64,000 bases of DNA from Ephydatia muelleri. Its lineage: Eukaryota > Porifera > Demospongiae > Spongillida > Spongillidae. The notes beneath the pieces are model-generated. The model saw nothing but the letters and a program-made list of their open reading frames with translations. It was not told where the DNA came from and made no database searches. Location: positions 4,041,509-4,105,508 of the forward strand of contig JABACO010000006.1 of NCBI GenBank assembly GCA_013339895.1, written 5' to 3'. The first letter of the stretch is position 1. The number at the start of each line of letters is the position of its first letter. Positions 45,143 to 55,438 of the stretch are shown one piece after another. The translations under genes were made by a program, and so were the position numbers.

Positions 45143-45190
45143 GGCAATCTCCTCCAACTTCAGCAGCAACACCAAACCTCACAACTCAAT
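45143..45190 (+). CDS. Gene B: short stalk exon
   Basis: 48 bases between the acceptor ttggatgcag and the donor GTAAGG, phase 1-1, reading QSPPTSAATPNLTTQ. This Pro/Ser/Thr-rich linker is what one expects just outside the membrane. Short exons are easy to over-call; the support is the phase agreement and the position before the TM exon. Confidence 0.5.
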
Positions 45191-45713
45191 GTAAGGCACC
45201 TACACAATTGAGCCCTTTGCTGTTGCATATTCATGTACAGTACATGTATGGGTGCCAGGGGCCCTCATGGCTTCACTGCACACCTCTCCTTAGATTGTCA
45301 TTGTTTCGGATTTATCATTTTCAAGGCATGCTAAAATGATGTGATGTGCACTGCCCCAACACTCTACCTTGTTGATTACATCATATCATTTGTGTATGTG
45401 AATATTCACATCATCATTTCTCATTACTGTATTAGTTTTGACCAATACTGTATGTAGAGAATTTATACTTCAGTTTTCAAAGCCACCTTGAATTGAAGAA
45501 GACCTTTATGTGCTGAAGAACAAGAGCCTTTGCATCAATGGATGTGTGCTCTGTCTTTTTTGAAAGACTTCACAAGTCTGGAGGCCAATGATTGTGTACA
45601 AGTCCAGTGAATAATTATTGCATAAAGCCATTGAATGTACATATGTGTACACTTCTATGTTGTTTAAATAACCATTGCACCCACTGATGATTGGATGCAT
45701 CTTTACTTGACAG

Positions 45714-45970
45714 ATACCATTATTGGTGCAGTAGTTGGTGTATTACTTGGAGTAGTAGCGGTGATCGTGGTGATTATTATTGTTGTTCTACTGATCCACC
45801 TGTGCTCATCATCCAAGAAACGTACATGTAGGTTGCCATGGACACACTTTGCAGTATATGATGTAATTTGTTACATGCTATTTGTAACACTTGCAGCCAC
45901 AATGAATAAACAGCACGATGATGGTGCAAAGCAGGAGGCACCTCGTAAAGCCACATCCGAAGCCTCCTAA
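45714..45970 (+). CDS. Gene B: transmembrane exon and last exon
   Basis: Exon 45714-45827 (acceptor ..acttgacag, donor GTAGGT) encodes TIIGAVVGVLLGVVAV plus a further run of Val/Ile and LLIHLCSSSKKRT, a single membrane helix with a basic stop-transfer. Exon 45897-45970 (acceptor ..cacttgcag) continues in the same phase with TMNKQHDDGAKQEAPRKATS and stops at TAA (45968-45970). The intracellular tail is only about 35 residues and has no enzyme domain, so signalling, if any, needs partners. The GA/GV-rich helix start resembles that of many adhesion receptors. A small 69-bp intron lies between the two exons. Confidence 0.7.
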
Positions 45971-46329
45971 GCGGTTTAAAACCAGGGGCGATTCAGACAT
46001 TTTTGAAGTGTGTAGTTCTAAATTAGGATCAATTTTGGTATTATGGTAGTGAAACTTTTCATGCAAATAATTTCTAAATTATAAATAGATATAATCAAAC
46101 CACGGAATTCAAAATATAAGAAGTATCATTTTTCTCAAGATTTATCTTAACATTTTAGTCTTTCAATACATTTGCACAAACTGATTCAAATGAATAAGAT
46201 AGATCAATTAACACTTCAAGGAAAATAGGTGTATAAGCTATCACATGATACGCAATAAGCTCCTAGCTACCTAAATTTGTTCACCAAGTGCAGTTGGGGT
46301 TTCTTCTTCAGCAAAGATGCAAGAAATGA

Positions 46330-47753
46330 GGTTTTCTTCAAACGAAGGGCAAAGACTTGCTTTTGAGGACATGAACGCGATGGCCAAGTGCGAGTTATTC
46401 AGTAGAAAGGGCAACACCTCTTTTCCACCTGATGTGAAGTGTTCACTCTTGCCCAACTTGGATACCCTCGGTGCACCAATCGGTGATTACTTGCACTGTT
46501 CTAAGTTTATTGCTGGTAAGTGTGCAGAGTCCAGGAAGTTGCTGTCTGGGCTGGTGGATGTGGCTGCAGTCGATCTCCAGGTAGCAGTTACCTTGTTGCG
46601 CATGTGTGGTAGCTTCTGCAGGATGGTCCACATAGCAAGGGTCACACCACCCAGCCTGGCCTCAGATACTCTGAGGTCCTTTGATGAGGAGGTCCAACGA
46701 TGCTTTGCACTATGCACAGCCATTAAGTTCCCAATGGGGCATGGTGTCAGGCACAGCTCGGACTGAAATTTGGTGGTCTAGGCCTTCGCTCTGTCTCACT
46801 CCATGCTGCCGCTGCCTTCATTGCATCCCTAGCATCCTCTGGCTTTGGCAGTGCTGATTATATCCATCTTCAGCAGGCAGTAGTGGCATTTAACTCCCTG
46901 GTCTCAGTTCCCAATGCCATCTCAGTTCTATCCGTTCTGGCCTCTCCCACTCTTACCCAGAAGGTTTTGTCTGGAATGATCGAGAACAAACTTTTCTCCA
47001 CCTTGTTGGAGTCTTCCTCTCATGCCAACAGAGCTCGTCTCCTGTCAGTGGCAGCCCCTCATTCTTCCTCTTGGCTATCAGTGGTTCCTTCACCTGGATT
47101 GGGCTTGCACCTCGAATCCAATGAGTACTAGATGGCCATAAAGTGGTGGCTGGGACTGGACACTTCAGGTCGATCTATGTGTCCTTTCTGCCCTGATACG
47201 GCCCTCAATCCTCTTGGTCATCATGCTGTGACTTGCAGACATGGAGGAGATGTTGTGATACGCCACAATCGCTTGCGGGATAATATCTTTGACTTCTGCC
47301 GTCATGCCCACCTAAGCGTTAGATTGGAGAAAGGCAATGGCTCACTAGAGACCTTGATCACACCAGACCTGCTGACATTCTCATTGCCGGATGGGACAGA
47401 GGCAAACCAGCTGCACTTGACATCACCATCACATCACCCCTCTGCCCGGCCATCTTAGGTGAGTCATGTCAACAAGCTGGTGCAGCAGTCCTTGCAGCAG
47501 AGGCCCGGAAACTACACTCAAATGGACCCAAATGCCAGGAGTTAGGTTGGTCCTGCATTCCATTGGCAGTGGAGACATACGGAAATTGGGGCAAAGAAGC
47601 CCATGATACCATCTCCAGGCTGGCATCTCACTTGGCTATTCACCAGTCATCACCCAAGTCATCAGTGGTGGCTGAGATTTATGGGAGATTGAATATGACC
47701 CTGGTCCGGTCCATCGCCAGAGCCATCCTGGCCAGGGAGCTCCCACCCCCCTA
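46330..47753 (+). pseudogene. LINE-family fragment (copy 3), C-terminal ORF2
   Basis: Best preserved copy. Blocks: NAMAKCELFSRKG and LPNLDTLGAPIGDYLHCSKF (46390-46510), DVAAVDLQVAVTLLRMCGSF and HIARVTPPSLASDTLRSFDE (46560-46690), the frame-shifted segment with LGLRSVSLHAA (46770), ISVLSVLASPTLTQKVL and ANRARLLSVAAPH (46910-47060), SMCPFCPDTALNPLGHHAV and TCRHGGDVVIRHNRLRD (47175-47280) and LAVETYGNWGKEAHDTISRL (47560-47630) to the end ARAILAREL. C-x2-C..H..C plus RHN-LR followed by an acidic/PAD-like region resembles the zinc and restriction-like endonuclease tail of R2-type LINEs (inference). Several frameshifts; RT palm absent. It lies just downstream of gene B. Confidence 0.75.
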
Positions 47754-48239
47754 ACTGTCTATGTAAATGTCCTATGTTTCATCTTGATCCATTTGGATCG
47801 CAGTGACAAAAAACGGAACGCCCACTTCTTTTCGAGTTTCTTACCTTTTTTAAGCCCTTCATCAACCAAAAACTGTCTTGCTGTTTCGGTGTTGCTCTTA
47901 AACTTCTTAAAATACCTGGTGTGAGCTTCCAAGTTCGTTATTTTGTGCTTTTCTGTCATGGCCAGCAAACGTAAATTATGTTTACGCGCGCGAAAGGAAT
48001 TATTGGCAAAAACATAAACGGTATCGATGTTGTTGAAGTTTTTATGACAGAGCCGACGCCGCCGTTCAAGCAGGTGCGGCCATGGCCGCACCACTTTTTG
48101 AGGCTTAGCGTTTTTTTTTTTTCTTAATGTTACCGGCAAGGATTATGGACTGAGGGCCTAGTCAGTAGAGTTACGTACCAGTATGCATGTTAATAACGGT
48201 CTTATTGTGTCTGAGTTGAGTTATTAAAATCATGGAGGC

Positions 48240-49225
48240 TCAAAGTAGTCACATGCACATCAACATCGATATTCCACCAATCGCTAACCAACCGAAGCAT
48301 TCTTCTCGGCGTTTCTGCTCAGATGAGAACATTCAATTACCTGTTTGGGGTTATGTTGGGATATGAAATTCTTCGCCATACTGATAATCTTAGTAAAGCC
48401 CTGCAACAGGAGGCACTTGACAGCATCAGAGGGACAGGAACTGGGGAAAATCGCTATTGAATGTCTCCAGAAAATGAGAAACGATATTAAGTTCGATCAT
48501 TTTTGGGAAAAAGTTGAAGCGGTCAGAATAAATGTAGATGTTGTAGAGCCAGCTGTTCCTAGAAAAAGGAAAGTGCCAGAGAAGTTTCAGGTGGGAAATG
48601 GAGAGTACTCCTTTCCAGTCACTGTAAAGGAAGTTTATCGACCCCAGTATTTGAGGCACTTGACCTTGCAGTAACATGTATACAGGAGAGGTTTGACCAG
48701 CCAGGGTACCGTGTGTTACAGAACATCGAGGATCTGCTTATAAAGGCCTCACAGCCTGGCACTACTGCAGATTTTGTGACCGAATTGGAGTTCGTTTGCA
48801 AATTCTACGGCGAGGATCTACACAAAGATAGACTAACTGTACAACTAGAGACACTCCAAGCACACTTTCACAATGAAAAACTTAAAGATACAAAGTTGAA
48901 TGTGTCTCTGTCAGTTATTGTGGACTTTCTTAAGACGTTGTCATTGCCAGCGAGTGAAATGTTTTCGGAGATCGTGACTCTTGTGAGAATATTGTTGGTA
49001 ATTCCCGCTACAAATGCTTCAAGTGAAAGGACTTTCTCGGCACTACGCAGAATTAAAACCTACTTGAGAACAACCATGACTCAGGCGCTCGACTGAACCA
49101 TTTAATGATGCTGCATATCCATTGTGAAGAAACAGATTCTCTGGACCTAACGGCAGTAGCGAAAGAGTTCATCCAGTCAAGAGAAAGGCGTCGCATTGTT
49201 TTCGGTGATGTATCTTGATTAATTT
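48240..49225 (+). pseudogene. hAT transposase remnant (ZMYM/TTF-finger type), C-terminal half
   Basis: Successive frames read TFNYLFGVMLGYEILRHTDN with LSKAL (48320), LTASEGQELGKIAIECLQK with MRNDIKFDHFWEKVEAV (48420), PAVPRKRKVPEKFQVGN (48550), RFDQPGYR (48690), QNIEDLLIKAS (48720) and the hAT dimerisation signature IPATNASSERTFSALRRIKT with YLRTTMTQ (49005-49080). After a frameshift it continues LNHLMMLHIHCEETDSLDL and FIQSRERRRIVFG, then a stop. The order equals the C-terminal half of ZMYM1/TTF-like hAT proteins. A tgccggagtcggccctg sequence at 49391-49407 looks like a hAT 3' terminus. N-terminal finger missing. Confidence 0.7.
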
Positions 49226-49587
49226 AGTTAATTAATTGCGCACTCTGCATGATGCATGAGCTATTCATTTACATGTATACTCATCTCGCTTCTGCCTGGC
49301 TCCTTTTTTGCATTAATCCTTCGATTGATACAATTAAGCGCTAGCTCCTCCCGCGGTACTGCGCGGTTTGGCCGGACCACTTTTTAAATGCCGGAGTCGG
49401 CCCTGTATGACGGTCCCATATAGAAAGCGGGGCATTGTCGGCACATGTTTTGGGGATGCCAACTGATAACATCATGTATCTCTTTTGTCTGTTTTCTCCG
49501 TTGGACCCTCGTTTGTACTCGCCGAGGGAAGTTTGTACTCGTCTTGCCCGCCTTTCATTGCAAAAAAGATATATTCCAAAAACTATA

Positions 49588-49677
49588 ACTGGGTCAGTTT
49601 CCGAGAAAATGGCCCTTCGCTAAATGGGTCAGTTTCCGCGAAAATGACCCTTCGCTATTATATAATAATAATGACCC
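49588..49677. repeat. Two tandem copies of the giant-palindrome terminus
   Basis: gggtcagtttccgagaaaat + ggcccttcgct and gggtcagtttccgcgaaaat + gacccttcgct stand 36 bp apart, and a reversed tgaccca lies at 49669. These match the ends of the 56.6-63.2 kb element without its body, so they are terminal relics or a very short derivative. Confidence 0.7.
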
Positions 49678-49789
49678 ATTGAAGCCCTTGCTGATCTTCT
49701 GTTCTAGTGCAGTGATCTTGTTCTCCTTTAATTTTACAAGGAATATGAATGATCATGAATGTGAATAACTGCACATTTCACTCACCAGA

Positions 49790-50345
49790 ACTTCAACTTT
49801 GTGTGTGACAGGTACTGGATAGTTCCAGAAGACCTGTTGCAAGCAATTCATTGCTGCCATCAACAATTGAGTAGTATGTTGCCACATGCTGAATAATCTC
49901 CTCTTCCTGCATCAAGCTATCTAGTTCACATTTAGCTGCACTGGGATTGCATAGCATGCCGGAATAGGCCTCATATTCCGAACTGTTGATGGAGTCTTCC
50001 TTCCAATGCATTGCCAGTTTTAAGTCTTGAAATAGCCACCACCTTTGTCACCACCCAGCTTAAGCCATATCTCATCACCTGGAATGGTTCCATCATGCCA
50101 GGTGAATGTGCTCTCCCTGCACATAAAATCTCTTAAACAGTTCCGTGAACAGATGTGATATGTCTTACATTTCATTCTGCTCTAAAAGTTGAACAACTTT
50201 CCTAGTGAGGCTAGGTGTATAGGCAGAAGCCGCCCCGCGGAGCTCTTCCCCACCATTGCTGAGTTGAAAGGAAAACGGAGCTAGTTCCACCTCAAGGTTA
50301 TCACCAACAAGCTTGTTGCTAAGGGCACGCTGCTTTCTCTCACTG
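49790..50345 (-). pseudogene. Fragment of a TE-associated protein (HDGxIPG..GGDKGGG type)
   Basis: Minus-strand readings: NKLVGDNLEVELAPFSFQLS, TRKVVQLLEQNEM, a segment with TFTWHDGTIPGDEIWLKLGG and DKGGGYFKT, then HWKEDSINSSEYEAYSGML and VATYYSIVDGSNELLATGLL. The HDG-IPG-E-W-K-GGD-GGG-FK motif is one I remember from unnamed transposon-related proteins in cnidarians and sponges, so the call is weak. Frames are broken. Confidence 0.35.
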
Positions 50346-50728
50346 CCTAAGTAACCACCTGTAAGCCGGAAGTTAAGTGAAAGTTATTTATTTTCATATT
50401 CCTTTGCCGCTGCATGTGTTAAGAATCCTTAGTCTATACCAGGGGATACCAAGCATAGACTTAATGGCAAGCCCTTGCTTTGGTGGAATGTTAATAGTGA
50501 TCCCTGCATCATGGATTACCTTTTCATTCCTTTCCTCACTCAGACACCTCAGTTCATCTCAAGCAAGATGTCAGCATCCTCGGCACCAGCACTCAGGATG
50601 ACCGCGTCATCTGAAGCTCATGAACACGAGCCTAAGCGATTCAAATCTGTCGGGTCTCGCCGCTAATTAAGTGAACAATATGTTTACAATATATTGTAAT
50701 GCCACACATAAATATTACTAATAAGATT

Positions 50729-50803
50729 TGTTAAACAATAAATTATTGTCACTGCACAATATAATAATTGTCACCTGAAAATATATTTTATCTGAAGCCC
50801 GGT
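50729..50803. repeat. Dispersed repeat, inverted copy at 56503-56577
   Basis: atttgttaaacaataaatta, ttgtcactgca, aattgtcacctgaaaatat and tttatctgaagcccg here occur as the reverse complement at 56503-56577, nearly unchanged over about 75 bases. Probably the end of an AT-rich MITE or another DNA element. Confidence 0.75.
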
Positions 50804-51129
50804 ATATGCCCATAATACTAGAGAAACCGCGTGTATAGCTCCTATTAATTGAAGCAAAGGGTTCTTAGTGCGCTGTTGAGTTACCGATGTGTGAGTGAAA
50901 AAAAGTGCCGAACTGTTTGAGTATTCTTTTCAACAGTATTCAATGTCATAGGAACTGTAGATATGGCTCTCAACTGGTATGTATGTGTATTTATGTGTCA
51001 TAGTGACTTGTATTCAAATCTGTGGTGTGTGCTAAGTCTAATCAGTTTAAAGAGTTGTGGTTGAAAAGTATGTAAGCTTTTGTTCAACATGCAGCTTAAG
51101 AAAACCACAGCATAACAAAGCCCCTTTAA

Positions 51130-51780
51130 GACCAATTATAGCTGATGGGTTATTTTTTCGTATCCAGGTAAGTTTAATCACTATTCATGCTTACTAGATG
51201 AAAAAAAGATTTATTTATATCTATACATCGATCTGATTGATATGAGGCATATGCCACACAATGGATGCAACTGGATATTACACATCATGGATCATTGGTC
51301 AAAGTTTAAATTTGCATATCCCCTCTTGTGAAAAAGAAGGCAAACCATGTGATTAAAGCATTGCACAACTATCAGTGTTTGATTTGCCTGCTATCATTCA
51401 CAGTGATAATGGTAAAGAATTTATAAACAAACTCATTGAAGATGTAGTTTCTACATGGCCAGGTCATGTGCAATTAATCAGTGGTCATCCACGACATCCC
51501 CAATCACAAGGGCTAGTTGAGCAGGCACATACACACTTGAGAGAATGATCAGTGCCAAAGTTGTTGAATGTTGTGATCAATTCCCACCATGGTCTCAATG
51601 GCTTCCACATATTGTGTGTAAGTGATCCAATGTTTTTCAATGCTCTGGTGTGTTTTATCTTTCCATGAAATGAACACTCAGGTTCATGACACCACCAAGC
51701 AAACCCCATATGAGCTAGTATTTGGCCAACCTCCGAGGGTAATTGTTGTCAACTTTCGGGGACAGCTTGATGAGGATGTT
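51130..51780 (+). pseudogene. Ginger integrase DDE core (copy 2)
   Basis: Reading with frameshifts: PIIADGFFFRIQ, a splice-like GTAAGT, then YIDLIDMRHMPHNGCNWILH with IMDHWSKFKFAYPL (first Asp in DLIDMR), a one-base break, FDLPAIIHSDNGKEFINKLI (second Asp in HSDNG) and SGHPRHPQSQGLVEQAHTHL (Glu in LVEQ). D-D-E with the GxPRHPQSQGxVE spacing is the gypsy-integrase-related core of Ginger/KRBA2-type proteins. It catalyses strand transfer in intact relatives; here it is broken. Confidence 0.72.
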
Positions 51781-52028
51781 TGAAGCCTTGTGACAGAGAA
51801 ATTTCAGAGGAAGTGACGAAAGACAAAGAAGAGGATGATGAGGGAAAAGAAGAGGATGATGAAATAGCAAAGGACAGTGGAGATGTAGACAAGGATGATG
51901 ATGAGGAAGAAGATGAGAACAATGTAGTGGAAAAGGAAATGGAAGGTACTTATGTGGGCACTGTTGCAAGTGAGTTAGAAAGCAATATTGAGGAGAGTCA
52001 CAAAACCACATCTGCAAGCGATCGTTAA
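51780..52028 (+). pseudogene. Acidic low-complexity segment between integrase core and tail (copy 2)
   Basis: Open Glu/Asp/Lys-rich stretch (KDKEEDDEGKEEDDEIAKD and similar). Probably a linker in the transposon polyprotein; no domain. Confidence 0.5.
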
Positions 52029-52219
52029 GTCTACCAGTACTCTGCTGATTCAGAAAAATGTGATGGTCATGAAAGTGATCATGATGAGAATGGTAACAAC
52101 AGTATACATGTAAGTGCCTCAACATATGTCTTAACCTAATTAATGTTTCTGGTTCCTTGGTGGCTTTATTGAAGTCCAATTCAAGGGTTTTGGCTACTAC
52201 TGAGAAGCACTTGCCTGTT

Positions 52220-53640
52220 CGTCAGATTGCAGATAAAAAATGCTAATAGGATGATGGTAAAATACAATCTTGAGCACAAAGTTAAAGTTTCATGTGGGAG
52301 ATTGTGTTACTGTGAGAATTCCTCGCATTGATTGAGCTTCCACCAACCCAAACAGACTGCCATGCATAATTGTACAGGTGATTTGGAACAGCATGTGCAA
52401 TGTACCACTTGTGGTGCAAGTCAGGAGTGTTGAATAAATGCTATTCTGCTTGTGATCTGGAATTTTTTGAAGGGAATTTCTATCTATCTGTGAAAGGATG
52501 GGAAAGTTCTACTTGTGTGTCACTTCAAGCAGCTTCGAAAGCATGTACACCATGGAGTGCATTTTCAAAGAATAGATGCAAGTGCACAGCAGGCTGCAGC
52601 ACACAACGATGCCTTTGCAAGGAGAATAAAATTGAATGCACCTCACACTGTCATAAAGGGGATAACTGCAAAAACAAGAATTATACACCGGCATCAGCTA
52701 TGAAATCATCAGCACCATCAAATAGCAACAAAACTCCTTTCTTGGATACTCAAGCATCATTATCATGTGCATGCAAAACGAGATGCAACAGTGCTTAGTA
52801 CTGCTGCTGCAAATAGAAAAAATCATCTTGCTCTGATATTTGTGCTAATAGAGATCACACAAAACCCTTGTGCAAGATGGATTTAGCAGTAGAATTGAGT
52901 GAAGATGATGAAGATGATGAAGACACCTGGCTTACTATCTGTACTTGTTAAACTGAAAATGTACCACAGGGCAATACTTGCATCTCCAAAAAGCTGGCTA
53001 GATGATCTTATGATAACTGCTGTACAATATACATGTATGCTGAAGCAGCAGCACCCATCCATAGATGGCACCTGCACTTAGCCAGAATTTGTCAATGATT
53101 ACACCACAGGAGCAATTTGTGCAGATCATAAATGTGAATAAAAATCATTGGATTGTTAATTCTATCCACTGTTGGTTGCCAAAAAGCATGCATCAAAATC
53201 TTTGACTGCAATGGAGGTAAAGAGCTTCCCAAGCCTACCCTGAAGCTTATAAGTGCCCTACTTCAAACACAAGAAACCAATTTTCTGTTGAGTTTGTAGA
53301 TGTTCAAATGGAGGAAGGACACATGACTGTGGATTATTAGCTGGGTGTATATTACTTCCATTTGTAATGGACAAGATCCAACAGTGTATAAACAGAATGC
53401 AATGAGGAAGCATATTTTGAACAGTATTGAGGATGGAGTGATGACTGCCTTCCCATCTTCTGCAAGTAGACTTCCTAAGGAATCTATCAGGAAGAATATA
53501 CCAGAATAATATATATTCCTAATCTATCAGGAAGAATAATATATATTCCATGAAGCCTGCATGAAGATCGACAAAAGTGTTCAAAAAGATCACAGGTCAA
53601 TGTGGAACTGCCCTTCGTGCAGTATAAACTGATTATCACT
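52220..53640 (+). pseudogene. Integrase tail, CXC-like, Ulp1-like and PHD remnants (copy 2)
   Basis: 52400-52798 is open and shows the Cys pattern cleanly: CKCTAGCSTQRCLCKENKIE with CTSHCHKGDNC, then LSCACKTRCNS before a stop where copy 1 has YCCCKK. The protease part (52980-53340) keeps SPKSWLDDLMITA, NKNHWI and IFDCNGGKELP, but indels and a stop destroy the HDCG region (catgactgtggattattag). The PHD part keeps only EACMKIDKSVQKDHRSMWNC and PSCSIN. It is useful for judging the original frame of copy 1. Confidence 0.6.
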
Positions 53641-53750
53641 ACTTGCAATCTTAGTACACGTATATTTATATGTCTGTTGCATGTTGCTGCATACTGGGCA
53701 GTTGTAAGCCTCATGTCAGTATTATACAACATCTTGTGTCAGTTATTGTA

Positions 53751-54570
53751 TTAGTGTACAAAAAGATACATTGTTATGTTCTCAGTATAAAATAAATACT
53801 GGTGTCCCTTAACCCCCAAGTTATGTGTGTCTTCACACTGGTTACTGATTGACAGAAGATGTGGTTTTTAACGTATATATGTTCCGTACGGATGCCCAAC
53901 ATTGCCGGTTACGTAGCCGGATGCCGAATGTGGTATGGAGATTGCTCCTGAAAAAAAAGTAACACCTGTTGCAAAGATGCGTCAGTAGTCCCAGCTATAT
54001 GACATTAGAAGGATGAAATCAATGAACAATAATTTTATTCTTTGATATTACCTTCGCAATTGTACAAAAAATCAAAAAACATCAAAATGAAATATGTTTT
54101 CTCTTCCTTCAACCTTGCATTGCTACCATCCAATGACCACTTGACAACTAAAAGGTTCATGATTTGATCTGCGAGAAAGGAAGTTTTGACACTACTACAC
54201 CCCTGCATGGGATGACTATAATTCTAGCCTTTATATCACCATGCATACTGATTTTACAACAATTCTACTTCATCAGACGCTCAGAAGTACAGCTTGAAGC
54301 CATTGCCGTGCATGCTTCATCCAAATTGTGGCCAGAAAATCTTCAGCGGATATTTAGTGCAATTCGGATTTCAAATACAACGAAAACGTGTTCGAAATGC
54401 ATTAAAAACTGTAATTATTTTTATTATATAATAATAATAATATAAAAAGCGGACAGCCGGTTACACAAGGGGACAGCCGGTTACACAACCGAACAGCCGG
54501 TTACACAACCGGACAGCCGGTTACACAATGGGACAGCCGGTTGTGTAACCGGACAGCTATAAACAGTCTG
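53751..54570. repeat. Ginger-type terminal blocks with an array of 20-bp units
   Basis: 53877-53925 (ttccgtacggatgcccaaca, ttgccggttacg) is the reverse complement of the terminal block at 7952-8003. At 54450-54560 there are five to six units of gacagccggttacacaaccg; the last is flipped (ccggttgtgtaaccgg). Between them lie about 500 unrelated bases without a recognised gene. Confidence 0.65.
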
Positions 54571-54960
54571 TGGCATATAGATGGCCAACCAAATTAATAA
54601 AATGGCACATTATTATTCGTGGTGGGATTGATGGATTCTCAAGACTACCAGCGTATTTGAGAGCTTCCACTGACAACAGCTAGTGCTGACACTGTTCTAT
54701 AACACTTGATAAACGCTGTAGCTCTATATGGATTACCTTCTAGAGTCAGATCTGACAAAGGTTTCAATGTACATGCTAATTAAATCATCGTAATCGAGGA
54801 CCTGGGCGAGGATTGGAAGTCTCATAACTGTACACAACCAGCGAATAGAACGATTATGGAGGCATGTATTCAGTGGTTGCATTTCTCTCCTACATCGACT
54901 TTTACATGATACGGAAGGTACAGGCAGGATTTCGGAATGTCACTTTATTTAACCACAAGA
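54571..54960 (+). pseudogene. Integrase fragment of a second DDE family (IDGFSR / VHNQRIERLWR type)
   Basis: Readings in three frames: WHIIIRGGIDGFSRLPAYLR with ASTDN (54600-54670, first Asp), YGLPSRVRSDKG (~54730, second Asp) and VHNQRIERLWRHVFSGCISL (54832-54890, with the Glu). These three blocks in this order and spacing belong to a retroviral-type integrase family widespread in animal transposons and distinct from the Ginger core at 51.3 kb. Dead because of stops and shifts. No termini located. Confidence 0.65.
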
Positions 54961-55069
54961 CAATAAGTTTAGTTAAAAAAATCCTGGTTTAATGAAGTAT
55001 ATATAGGCATTTGTGAATCTGTGAAGTTTTTACTTGAGACTTAATTAGGGGATACTGTTAAGCGAATAT

Positions 55070-55155
55070 AGTCTCGTACCCAGACCCACCATGACGTAAG
55101 CGTTTATACTGTAAGCGATAAACGCTTACGTCATGGTGGGTCTGGGTACGAGACT
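55070..55155. mobile_element. Small hairpin MITE (37-bp arms)
   Basis: agtctcgtacccagacccac + catgacgtaagcgttta is followed by a 12-bp loop and the exact reverse complement ending at 55155. Perfect arms suggest a recent origin. Confidence 0.85.
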
Positions 55156-55217
55156 AAGTACGCGTGTCATCTATACGTATACGTTGGTATCGACCGGGTA
55201 CTGGGCCGGGGTCTCCG

Positions 55218-55224
55218 CAGTGGC

Positions 55225-55268
<44 letters not shown>

Positions 55269-55298
55269 AGGGGCCTGTGCCCCCCCCCCCCCCCCCCC
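55218..55298. repeat. hAT-like 5' terminus followed by poly-G and poly-C
   Basis: cagtggcggacggagggg at 55218 has the CAGnGGCGGA start common in animal hAT elements. It runs into a long G run, then ggcacaaggggcctgtgcc and a C run: an inverted G/C hairpin. The matching 3' end was not found. Confidence 0.6.
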
Positions 55299-55438
55299 CG
55301 TTAAATGAATAGATGCGGTCATACGCGGTCATACGGTATACAAGACTGAAAACCATCAAATGATTACAATACCGCAGTCAGATATATCACATTGATTATG
55401 GTCTAATCACACATAATTTATAATCCTGGGACCATATC

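Larger units (their letters stand above)
51130..53750 (+). mobile_element. Ginger-type DNA transposon, copy 2 (decayed, integrase visible)
   Basis: Carries, in order, the integrase core (51130-51720), an acidic region (51780-52028), integrase tail and CXC-like region (52220-52840), a decayed Ulp1-like protease (52900-53340) and a PHD remnant (~53560-53630). From 52222 it aligns with copy 1. A reversed terminal block (53877-53925) and an array of the 20-bp subterminal unit (54450-54560) follow. Many stops and indels, so it is older than or less conserved than copy 1. Confidence 0.7.

Noticed and set aside
47759..48139. 126-residue basic minus-strand frame (KKGKKLEKKWAFRFLSLRS..)
   Set aside because: Open and Lys-rich, but I recognise no family; it overlaps the start of a plus-strand hAT remnant and a T-rich run.
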